From: Asaia bogorensis
Lineage (GTDB): Bacteria; Pseudomonadota; Alphaproteobacteria; Acetobacterales; Acetobacteraceae
Reading direction: 5' to 3'
Assembly (NCBI GenBank): GCA_945874515.1
Contig: CAMCHA010000109.1
Coordinates: forward strand, 1-7,526
Length of the DNA: 7,526 nucleotides
The notes below the pieces were generated by a model. It ran no database searches. It saw only the letters and a program-made list of their open reading frames with translations, and was not told the DNA's origin. This document shows, piece after piece, positions 1 through 6,169 of the stretch; position 1 is the stretch's first letter; each line of letters opens with the position of its first letter. A program made the position numbers and the translations under genes.

Positions 1-242
1 CCAAGCGTCGCCCCCGCGCCGGGGCGGTTTTCCACCAGCATGGGCTGGCCAAGCCGGGGGGCGAGTTTCTCCGCCGCCAGCCGGCCAACAACATCCGTGG
101 TGCCACCCGGCGCGAAGGGCACAATCAGCCTGATGGGGCGGGACGGCCAAGCGGGTGCCTGCGCCTGCGCTGCCATAGGCAGCAAGGGCAGCGCCAAAGC
201 AAGACGGCGCGTGATCATGCTTGGCTTCGGCTCTTGCCGCAT
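1..242 (-). CDS. Bug/TctC-family tripartite tricarboxylate transporter substrate-binding protein (partial, N-terminus only)
   Basis: This is the first 80 codons of a periplasmic solute-binding protein; the rest lies beyond the window start. Residues 1-29 form a signal peptide: a basic stretch (TRR at 11-13), a hydrophobic Leu/Ala/Pro core, and an AQA cleavage site before PAWPSRP. The mature start shows Bug-family hallmarks: [19 protein letters not shown] (32-50), then [12 protein letters not shown] (68-79). Bug proteins bind small carboxylates or related molecules and usually feed TctAB-type transporters, though many are orphans. The ligand cannot be predicted. The ATG at 242 is preferred over the in-frame ATG at 218 because AAGGG lies 8 bases upstream, inside the end of the preceding gene. 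It starts 4 bases after the flavin-reductase-like gene and is probably cotranscribed with it. Family assignment is firm; the full length is unseen. Confidence 0.9.
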   Translation of the reverse strand, partial: MRQEPKPSMITRRLALALPLLPMAAQAQAPAWPSRPIRLIVPFAPGGTTDVVGRLAAEKLAPRLGQPMLVENRPGAGATL

Positions 243-246
243 GGGA

Positions 247-885
247 TCAACCCTTCTTCTTGCGGGCTTCCCATTCATCAAGATCAATGCGCGGGATTTC
301 GATACGGTCCGTGGTGCGCGCATACCAGCCGCGCCCATGCATGCGCCCAACCAGGTCAAGCTTGGGCGTATCAATGTAGTATTTCGCCAGATCCATCACG
401 CAATCATCCTGCACATACATGCCAACCACCTTGCCAAGTACAATGATGTGCCGGCCAGCAGGCACGAATTGAAAAATCTCGCATTCCAGCGCAACCGGGC
501 TTTCGGCGATGCGTGGCACCGCGATCTTGGTGGAAGGCGCGGTCGAAAGCCCCGCTTCGGTAATTTCGCTGACGCCGGGCGGGAAATCCACCGCGGTGAT
601 GTTCATTTTCTCGGCGAGGTCAGCGGAGACCATATTCACCACGAATTGCCCCGTCGCTTCGATATTCGCGACCGTATCCTTCAGCGCCCCCGGCGCGCGC
701 GGCCCGCAGCCAAAGCCCACCACCACGGGATTGTCGGAGAAGGCGTTGAAGAATGAATAGGGCGCGGCATTCACCACGCCATCCTGGTCCTTCGTCACCA
801 CCCAGGCCACCGGGCGCGGCACCACGGTGGACACCACTAGCTTATAGGCCTGGTCAAAGGGGATTTTCGCGAAATCGAAATTCAT
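247..885 (-). CDS. Flavin reductase-like domain protein (FMN-binding split barrel)
   Basis: This 212-residue protein belongs to the flavin-reductase-like/DIM6-NTAB group of FMN-binding split-barrel proteins. Members either reduce free flavin for a partner monooxygenase or act as stand-alone flavoproteins. The sequence shows the N-terminal flavin-binding region: [21 protein letters not shown] (24-44, with RPVAW and NAAPYS as core), then FFNAFSDNP (45-53). [18 protein letters not shown] (69-86) matches the usual KDTxxNI..TGxFVVN stretch. The C-terminus carries [15 protein letters not shown] (186-200), where the family usually has a Y/W..T.D..E..RP pattern. The length is normal for the family, and no signal peptide or membrane segment is seen. 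The start is supported by AAGGAAG 6 bases upstream. It lies between the dehydrogenase (31-base gap) and the Bug protein (4-base gap). No monooxygenase is visible in the window, so the partner and substrate are unknown. Confidence 0.9.
   Translation of the reverse strand: MNFDFAKIPFDQAYKLVVSTVVPRPVAWVVTKDQDGVVNAAPYSFFNAFSDNPVVVGFGCGPRAPGALKDTVANIEATGQFVVNMVSADLAEKMNITAVDFPPGVSEITEAGLSTAPSTKIAVPRIAESPVALECEIFQFVPAGRHIIVLGKVVGMYVQDDCVMDLAKYYIDTPKLDLVGRMHGRGWYARTTDRIEIPRIDLDEWEARKKKG
251..255 (-). promoter_or_regulatory. Ribosome binding site of the Bug protein gene
   Basis: AAGGG on the minus strand sits 8 bases before the ATG at 242, within the last codons of the upstream gene. It decides between the start at 242 and the in-frame ATG at 218, which has no comparable site. 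Confidence 0.6.
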
Positions 886-891
886 CGGGTG

Positions 892-898
892 CTTCCTT
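892..898 (-). promoter_or_regulatory. Ribosome binding site of the flavin reductase-like gene
   Basis: AAGGAAG on the minus strand lies 6 bases upstream of the ATG at 885. It fills much of the 31-base gap after the dehydrogenase stop codon, leaving no room for a separate promoter plus terminator. Confidence 0.65.
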
Positions 899-916
899 GG
901 TGTTGAGAGCGAAGGG

Positions 917-1894
917 TCAGACGACGCGATGCGGGGGCGAAATGCCCTGGATCAGCACAGCGGCGAGGTTTTCAATGCAGCGCATGCCCATGGCATGGCG
1001 CGTTTCGATGGTGGCGGAGCCGAGATGCGGCAGCAGCGCCACATTCTCAAGCGGCAGATAGCCCGGATGCACGCGCGGCTCCCCGTCATAAACATCAAGC
1101 CCGGCGGCGCGGATATGGCCCGATTTCAGCGCTGCGATCAGCGCTTCATCATCCACAGAAGGCCCGCGGCCGGAATTGATGACAATGGCGCCTTTTTTCA
1201 TCTGCCCGAGGCGTTCGGCATTGAGCCATTTGCGCGTGCCCTCGCCGCCAGGGACATGCATGGAAAGCACGTCAATCGTGGCCAGGAAGCCGGCATCGGT
1301 TTCGTGGAAAATAGCACCCTGTTCGATTTCCGCCGGCAGCCGCTGCATGTCGCGGTAATGGATTTCCATTTGCACGCCGCGCGCCATGGCGGCCAATTCG
1401 CGGCCAATGCGGCCAAAGCCCAGCACACCAAGATTTTTGCCCTGCAGCGTGACACCCATGAGCTGCGTGGGTGCCCAACCTTCCCACTGCCCGGCGCGTA
1501 CCATGCGTTCCCCTTCGCCTGCGCGGCGGGCGGCCATCAGCATCAGGGTGAAGGCGCATTCAGCGGTCGCGAAGGAAAGTACTTCGGGCGTATTCGTCAC
1601 GGCAATGCCGCGCGTGCGCGCCGCATCAATGGCGATATGGTCAAAGCCGACGCTGAAAGTTGAAATCACCTTCACGCTTTCCGGCAGGGCATTAATGGCG
1701 GCGGCGTTCATCGCATCGCCAGCGGCGCATAGGATGCCGGCTGCACCACAGGACTTGGCGCGGGCGGCAATCTCAGCGCCATCGCGGCCCCAAAGTGCGT
1801 CCTCGGTGTTCAGCCTAGCGTCGAAAACTTCGGTGAGCCGCGCCTCAATAGCCTCGGGCAATTTCCGGGTGACGAGAATGACTGGCTTGGCCAT
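917..1894 (-). CDS. D-isomer-specific 2-hydroxyacid dehydrogenase (glyoxylate/hydroxypyruvate reductase type)
   Basis: This NAD(P)-dependent enzyme would interconvert a 2-keto acid and a D-2-hydroxy acid, with glyoxylate or hydroxypyruvate as likely substrates of the closest subgroup. With the start at 1894 it has 325 residues, normal for the family. The substrate-loop region STFSVGFDHI is at 78-87 and TNTPEVLSFATAE at 100-112. The dinucleotide fold GFGRIG is at 159-164. The catalytic trio is visible: Arg243 in INSGRGP, Glu272 in DVYDGEP, and His290 in LPHLGSAT. After the second strand of the Rossmann fold the sequence reads HYRDM (179-183) rather than the common HYHNR, which hints at a cofactor preference different from NADPH (inference). 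An in-frame ATG at 1933 would add 13 residues unlike the family and has no ribosome binding site; the ATG at 1894 has a modest GGAG 11 bases upstream. It is the first gene of the leftward operon. Confidence 0.93.
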   Translation of the reverse strand: MAKPVILVTRKLPEAIEARLTEVFDARLNTEDALWGRDGAEIAARAKSCGAAGILCAAGDAMNAAAINALPESVKVISTFSVGFDHIAIDAARTRGIAVTNTPEVLSFATAECAFTLMLMAARRAGEGERMVRAGQWEGWAPTQLMGVTLQGKNLGVLGFGRIGRELAAMARGVQMEIHYRDMQRLPAEIEQGAIFHETDAGFLATIDVLSMHVPGGEGTRKWLNAERLGQMKKGAIVINSGRGPSVDDEALIAALKSGHIRAAGLDVYDGEPRVHPGYLPLENVALLPHLGSATIETRHAMGMRCIENLAAVLIQGISPPHRVV

Positions 1895-2012
1895 GAGGGG
1901 TTTCGCTCCGCTGGTCTGATGTGGCCGCACCATGGCCCGGCTTAGCCCGTCTTGCCAGAGGGCGGGTGAGGGGGCAGGGTCGGCGCTTCATTCTTTCGCG
2001 GAGAAACGGGTC
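1895..2012. promoter_or_regulatory. Divergent intergenic region expected to hold both operon promoters
   Basis: These 118 bases separate the two divergent start codons, so promoters for both operons should lie here. I could not identify a convincing -35/-10 pair on either strand. The only symmetric element noted is a short GGCT-T-AGCC dyad at 1939-1947, too small to call an operator. The last bases contain the GGAG site of the SDR gene. No regulator gene is present in the window, so the controlling protein is unknown. The assignment rests on gene orientation alone. Confidence 0.4.
2000..2003 (+). promoter_or_regulatory. Ribosome binding site of the SDR gene
   Basis: GGAG (continuing GGAGAAA) lies 9 bases before the ATG at 2013. 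It supports this start over the in-frame ATG at 1932, which would add 27 residues without family similarity and would begin inside the divergent promoter region. Confidence 0.6.
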
Positions 2013-2804
2013 ATGGATTTGGGTTTGAAGGGCAAGCGGGCCTTGGTCATGGGCGGTTCCAAGGGGCTCGGGCGGTCCATCGCGGATGCCATCGCAGCCG
2101 AGGGCGCCATTGTGACGGTAAGCGGGCGCGAACAGGCAAGCCTTGATAAGGTGGCCGCGGAATTGAAGGCGCAGGGGGCCAAGGCGGCCTATGGTATTCA
2201 GGCCGATGTTTCGTCTGGCGCTGAGATGGACAAGCTGGCCGATGCCGCTGTCGCCGCCATGGGGGGCGTGGATATCCTGGTGTTGAACCATGGCGGACCG
2301 CCGGTTTGCACCGCATCCCAGATGAAGGAAGAAGATCTGGTCAAGTGGTTCCAGAATATTGTGCTTTCCCCCATTCGCATTACCAATCGCCTGATGCCGG
2401 CGATGCGCGCGCAAAAATGGGGCCGGGTGATTGTGGTGGGCAGCACGGGCATGCAGCACCCGATTCCGACACTTGCCCTTTCCAATACTTTGCGCGCTTC
2501 GATCTGGGGCTGGCTGAAGACGCTTGCCGCTGAAGTAGCCGCCGATGGCGTGACTATGAATGTGCTGGCGCCGGGCAGCATTCTGACTGATCGCATCACC
2601 ACCAATACGGCCATTCGCGCCAAGCAACTGGGTGTGACCGAGGATGAAATCCTGGCCCAGACTGCCAAGGAAATTCCCGCAGGCCGCATCGGCATGCCTG
2701 GCGAATACGGGCCGATGGGCGCGTTTTTGGCGGGTGAGACCGGCGCTTATATCACCGCTTCCATGATCCGTGTGGATGGCGGGCGCGTGCGGAGCATGTT
2801 GTAA
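2013..2804 (+). CDS. SDR-family oxidoreductase, atypical (catalytic Tyr/Lys replaced by Ser/Arg)
   Basis: This 263-residue protein has the short-chain dehydrogenase fold and resembles 3-oxoacyl-ACP reductase-like members. The N-terminal dinucleotide-binding loop reads GGSKGLG (14-20) in place of TGxxxGxG. LNHGGPP (91-97) stands where NNAG is usual. A candidate structural Asn is N115 in FQNIVLSP. Ser144 in VVGST fits the catalytic Ser. Thirteen residues later, where YxxxK belongs, the sequence is SNTLR (157-161), so Tyr becomes Ser157 and Lys becomes Arg161. From memory, a recognised BKR-like SDR subgroup (cd05344) is described as lacking a perfect catalytic tetrad, and the C-terminal IRVDGGRVRSML fits that type. 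The reaction is therefore unclear; it may bind a nucleotide without classical dehydrogenase chemistry. It opens the rightward operon, with 9 bases to the next start. Fold assignment is secure; function is not. Confidence 0.88.
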   Translation: MDLGLKGKRALVMGGSKGLGRSIADAIAAEGAIVTVSGREQASLDKVAAELKAQGAKAAYGIQADVSSGAEMDKLADAAVAAMGGVDILVLNHGGPPVCTASQMKEEDLVKWFQNIVLSPIRITNRLMPAMRAQKWGRVIVVGSTGMQHPIPTLALSNTLRASIWGWLKTLAAEVAADGVTMNVLAPGSILTDRITTNTAIRAKQLGVTEDEILAQTAKEIPAGRIGMPGEYGPMGAFLAGETGAYITASMIRVDGGRVRSML

Positions 2805-2813
2805 GCCCGCGCC

Positions 2814-4079
2814 ATGCTGCCCAATCTGAATCCTGACATGGCCCTCGCCGCGCGGTTATTTGACGCGCTGCGGGAAGCCACGCGCGATGGCGAGGGTGTC
2901 ACGCGCGAAGCCTATGGGCGCGGAGAGCGCATCGCGCATGAATTGGTGTGCGCTGCGGCGGAAGAGCTTGGCCTGGAATGCCGCAATGATGTCGCGGGCA
3001 ATCTATACATGACCCTGCCCGGGACGGACCGCGCTGCCAAGCGGGTCATCATGGGTAGCCATTTGGATTCCGTGCGTGAGGGCGGGAATTTCGATGGTGC
3101 CGCCGGGGTTTTTGCGGGGCTGGCGGCGGTGGCCGGCATGAAGCGCGCTGGGTTTCAGCCCGCGCGCGACATGACGGTGATGGCCATTCGTGCCGAGGAA
3201 GCGGGGCAATGGTTCCCGACTTCCTACCCCGGCAGCAAGGCCGCCTTGGGAACACTCGCGCCCGAGATATTGCAGGTGAAGCGCACAGACAGCGGCAGGA
3301 CGCTGGCCGAGCATATGCGCGAAGAAGGCTTTGACCCGGAGGCGGTGGCGCGGGGTGAGCATCTGCTCGGGCCGGAAAATACTGCTGCTTTTCTGGAAGT
3401 GCATATCGAACAGGGGCCGACCCTTGATTCTGAAGGCTTGCCGATTGGGATAGTGACCGGCATTCCAGGATCACGCCGTCTGCGAGGGGCGCGCGTATTG
3501 GGTGAGTATAATCATTCGGGTGCGACGGCGCGGCGTTATCGTCGTGATGCTGCGGTTGCCTTGGCAGAACTTGTGCATCGGTTGGATGAGGAATGGTGCC
3601 GGTTGGAAGCGCTGGGCCACGCCATGGTTTGCACCTTCTGCACCATGGCCACCACGGAAGAAGCGGGCTTTACGAAAATCGCGGGCGAGGCTCGGTTTCA
3701 GCTTGATATTCGCAGCGTTGATCCCGCATCGCGCGATCTGCTTTTTGCCGCCATGGGGCGCATCGTGTCCGAAATTGAAGCGCGCCGTGGTGTGCGGTTT
3801 GATCTTGGCCCGGAAACGGGGAGCCTCTCCGCGCCGATGGATCAGGGCGTGCGGGCAGGGTTGGAAAGCGCGGCGAAGGCGCTTGGTATTCCGTATCGGC
3901 ATATGGCATCGGGTGCCGGGCATGATGCGGCGGCCTTTGCCGAAGCGGGCGTGCCGGCGGCGATGCTTTTCGTTCGCAATCAGAATGGCAGTCATAATCC
4001 AAAGGAAGACATGCGCATGGAAGATTTTGCGGCTGCTTGCGCCGTGGTCACCCGTTGGGCGGCGGAGATGGGGCAATGA
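2814..4079 (+). CDS. M20-family Zn-dependent amidohydrolase (N-carbamoyl-L-amino-acid hydrolase/allantoate amidohydrolase type)
   Basis: This 421-residue cytoplasmic hydrolase belongs to the hydantoinase/carbamoylase amidase group of M20 metallopeptidases. These enzymes split a ureido or amide bond, typically N-carbamoyl amino acid to amino acid, CO2 and ammonia. Expected two-metal ligands are visible: His83 in GSHLDS, Asp94 in GGNFDG, Glu128/Glu129 in IRAEEAG (general base plus ligand), His197 in VHIEQGP, and His394 in GSHNPKED. The dimerisation/lid domain (about 215-330) begins with GIPGSRRLRG and carries NHSGAT (His234). GAGHDAA (367-373) is also conserved. The usual DEEGxRF reads AEEAGQWF here. 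No strong ribosome binding site precedes the ATG at 2814; an ATG at codon 9 is an alternative start. Its stop overlaps the hyuA start by 4 bases, which suggests it acts on the HyuAB product. The exact substrate is unknown. Confidence 0.92.
   Translation: MLPNLNPDMALAARLFDALREATRDGEGVTREAYGRGERIAHELVCAAAEELGLECRNDVAGNLYMTLPGTDRAAKRVIMGSHLDSVREGGNFDGAAGVFAGLAAVAGMKRAGFQPARDMTVMAIRAEEAGQWFPTSYPGSKAALGTLAPEILQVKRTDSGRTLAEHMREEGFDPEAVARGEHLLGPENTAAFLEVHIEQGPTLDSEGLPIGIVTGIPGSRRLRGARVLGEYNHSGATARRYRRDAAVALAELVHRLDEEWCRLEALGHAMVCTFCTMATTEEAGFTKIAGEARFQLDIRSVDPASRDLLFAAMGRIVSEIEARRGVRFDLGPETGSLSAPMDQGVRAGLESAAKALGIPYRHMASGAGHDAAAFAEAGVPAAMLFVRNQNGSHNPKEDMRMEDFAAACAVVTRWAAEMGQ
4064..4067 (+). promoter_or_regulatory. 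Ribosome binding site of hyuA
   Basis: GGAG lies 8 bases before the ATG at 4076, inside the last codons of the M20 gene. Together with the ATGA overlap it favours this start over the in-frame ATG at 4037. Confidence 0.6.
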
Positions 4080-6169
4080 GCACATCAGCACATAAGAATG
4101 CGCGTCTTGCCGTTGATATTGGCGGCACCTTCACGGACCTTGCCATTGAAAAAGATGGCCAGCGCTGGACCACCAAGGTTCTGACCACGCCCACTGCGCC
4201 TGAGAAGGGTGTGTTGGAAGGGGTGCAGCAGGTTCTGGCCAAGGCAGCCATGAAGCCCGCCGATCTGGCGCTGGTGATCCATGGCACTACGCTTGCTACC
4301 AATGCGATGATTGAACGCAAGGGTGCCAAAACCGCGCTGATCACCACCGATGGCTTTCGTGATGTCCTCGCACTCGCGAATGAAGCACGCTACGACCAAT
4401 ATGATTTGAACATCGAATTGGCCAAGCCGCTTGTGCCGCGCCGCTGGCGCCTGCCGGTGCCGGAACGTCTGGATAATACCGGCAAGGTGCTGCTGGCCTT
4501 GGATGAGGCCGCGGTGCGCGCGCATATTCCCTTCATGCGCGCCGAGGGTATTGAAAGCCTGGCGATCGGCTTCATCCACGGCTTTGTGAACCCAGCCCAT
4601 GAACGCCGCACGGCCGAGATTGTGCGAGAGATGTGGCCGGAATTGCCGGTATCGCTTTCTTCCGAAGTCTCGCCCGAAATGCGCGAATGGGAGCGTTTTT
4701 CAACCACCGTCGCCAATGCCTATGTGCAGCCCTTGATGACGCGCTACTTGAAGCAGTTGGAATTGGGGCTGCGTGAAGCAGGGCTTGGCTGCCCGCTCTA
4801 TTTGATGCTGTCCGGCGGCGGTCTCACCACCATTGATACCGCGGCGCGTTTCCCAATCCGCCTAGTGGAAAGCGGCCCGGCGGGGGGGGCGATATTCTCG
4901 GCCTTTGTCGCGCGGCAGCGTGGCTTTGATAAGGTGCTGTCCTTCGATATGGGCGGCACCACGGCCAAGGTCTGCCTGATTGATAATTTCCGCCCGCAGG
5001 CGTCGCGCAGTTTTGAAGTGGCGCGCGTCGGGCGCTTCAAGAAGGGGTCTGGCCTGCCGCTGCGTATTCCCGTGATTGAAATGGTGGAAATCGGCGCGGG
5101 TGGCGGTTCCATCGCGCAGGTGGATAGCATGGGGCGCATTCAGGTGGGTCCCGAGAGCGCTGGCGCCGACCCCGGCCCCGCCTGTTACGGGCGTGGCGGC
5201 ACGCACCCGGCAGTGACCGACGCCAACCTTGCCCTTGGCCGCTACGATCCGGAACTTTTCGCAGGTGGTGCGCTCAGGCTTTATCCGGATCAGTCTCGCA
5301 AGGCGCTAGCGGAACACGTGGGCGGCAAGCTCGCACTTTCCGCTGATATGGCAGCACTTGGCGTGGTTGAGATGGTGGATGAGAATATGGCCAATGCCGC
5401 GCGCGTGCATGCCATTGAAAGTGCGAAGAATTACGAAGGCCGCGTGGTGATTGCCTTCGGTGGCGGCGGCCCCGTGCATGGTTATCGCGTGGCCGAAAAA
5501 ATCGGCGTGAAGCGCATTTTGGTGCCCTCCGGCGCGGGTGTAGGCAGCGCGATTGGCTTCCTCCGCGCGCCGGTGGCTTATGAGGTGGTGAAGTCTCTTT
5601 ATCAGCGCTTTGGCAGCTTTGACGTCGCCGCGGTGAATAGCCTGCTTGTCGCCATGTCGCGCGAAGCGGCGGGGGTGGTGGCGGAAGGCGCCTTTGGTGC
5701 GCCAATCGAGGAAACGCGCATTGCCTATATGCGCTATGTTGGGCAGGGACATGAAATTCCCGTGCCCATTCCGCCTAGGGCTTTGACCGAACAGGATGTG
5801 CGCGAAATTCGCGCGCTGTATGACGCAGAATATAGCCGCTTCTATGATCGCCCGGTGCCAGGTTCGGATGTGGAAATCCTTTCCTTCTCCGTCACGGTCA
5901 GAACAGTTGAAGCGCATGTGGAACCGGCTGCCGCTGTTGCTGATTCAGCGGCGCCAAAGCCCGTGCGGGTTCAAATAGTGCGCGATACCGCCACCGGTGA
6001 AGTGGCCGAATGGCAAGTATATGACCGTGAGGCGATGCGACCCGGCGCCACCGTGGCCGGCCCCGCCATTATCGCGGAAGAGGAAACTAGCACTTTGATT
6101 GGCCCGGGCTGGGTTTGCCGGGTGGATGGGCTTGGCTATCTCGATCTGACGCAGGAGGCTGCACGATGA
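4076..6169 (+). CDS. hyuA: Hydantoinase/oxoprolinase subunit A (HyuA), ATP-dependent
   Basis: This 697-residue protein is the ATP-binding subunit of the HyuAB family, which uses ATP to open cyclic amides (hydantoins, N-methylhydantoin, 5-oxoproline, lactams); acetone carboxylases are relatives. The N-terminal domain (about 10-190) starts with LAVDIGGTFTDLAIE (11-25) and contains HGTTLATNAMIERKGAKTALIT (69-90). The central ASKHA-type ATPase domain carries LSGGG (245-249), the phosphate loop FDMGGTTAK (290-298), IGAGGGSIA (339-347) and GPESAGADPGPACYGRGG (358-375). The second nucleotide motif is FGGGGPVHGYRVAEKIGVKR (461-480), where many relatives have GGAGPLHA. The C-terminal domain spans about 500-690. 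The length is typical. The start at 4076 overlaps the M20 stop as ATGA, and its own stop overlaps hyuB in the same way. No signal peptide is seen; it should act in the cytoplasm with HyuB. The substrate is not readable from the sequence. Confidence 0.95.
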   Translation: MSTSAHKNARLAVDIGGTFTDLAIEKDGQRWTTKVLTTPTAPEKGVLEGVQQVLAKAAMKPADLALVIHGTTLATNAMIERKGAKTALITTDGFRDVLALANEARYDQYDLNIELAKPLVPRRWRLPVPERLDNTGKVLLALDEAAVRAHIPFMRAEGIESLAIGFIHGFVNPAHERRTAEIVREMWPELPVSLSSEVSPEMREWERFSTTVANAYVQPLMTRYLKQLELGLREAGLGCPLYLMLSGGGLTTIDTAARFPIRLVESGPAGGAIFSAFVARQRGFDKVLSFDMGGTTAKVCLIDNFRPQASRSFEVARVGRFKKGSGLPLRIPVIEMVEIGAGGGSIAQVDSMGRIQVGPESAGADPGPACYGRGGTHPAVTDANLALGRYDPELFAGGALRLYPDQSRKALAEHVGGKLALSADMAALGVVEMVDENMANAARVHAIESAKNYEGRVVIAFGGGGPVHGYRVAEKIGVKRILVPSGAGVGSAIGFLRAPVAYEVVKSLYQRFGSFDVAAVNSLLVAMSREAAGVVAEGAFGAPIEETRIAYMRYVGQGHEIPVPIPPRALTEQDVREIRALYDAEYSRFYDRPVPGSDVEILSFSVTVRTVEAHVEPAAAVADSAAPKPVRVQIVRDTATGEVAEWQVYDREAMRPGATVAGPAIIAEEETSTLIGPGWVCRVDGLGYLDLTQEAAR
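6153..6158 (+). promoter_or_regulatory. Strong ribosome binding site of hyuB
   Basis: A complete AGGAGG lies 7 bases before the ATG at 6166, within the 3' end of hyuA. It is the best Shine-Dalgarno match in the window and, with the ATGA overlap, predicts efficient coupled synthesis of the second subunit. Confidence 0.8.

Noticed and set aside
40..756. A 238-codon open frame on the plus strand opposite the Bug and flavin reductase-like genes
   Set aside because: It spans two recognised genes on the other strand, has no recognisable domain, and shows Arg/His/Pro-rich shadow composition.
1895..1933. Thirteen-residue N-terminal extension of the D-2-hydroxyacid dehydrogenase
   Set aside because: No ribosome binding site precedes the ATG at 1933, and the extra residues do not resemble the family N-terminus, which starts well at MAKPVILVTR.
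1939..1947. Short dyad GGCT-T-AGCC in the divergent region as a possible operator
   Set aside because: Four-base arms are expected by chance in GC-rich DNA, and there is no second copy or regulator gene to support it.
1948..1966. Possible hairpin with CCCG/CGGG arms in the divergent region as a terminator
   Set aside because: The stem is only about four pairs with a long loop and no T tract, and no transcript is expected to end here because both genes point away.
1932..2012. Twenty-seven-residue N-terminal extension of the SDR protein
   Set aside because: The extension lacks SDR similarity and a ribosome binding site, while the ATG at 2013 has GGAG at 9 bases and begins directly with the typical SDR N-terminus.
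1845..2627. A 260-codon open frame on the minus strand crossing the divergent region and the SDR gene
   Set aside because: It overlaps the SDR gene and the dehydrogenase start, has no recognisable motif, and would erase the promoter region.
3502..4095. A 197-codon plus-strand open frame inside the M20 gene
   Set aside because: It is a +1 shadow of the M20 frame, which carries all the metal ligands; its Arg/Trp-rich translation resembles no family.
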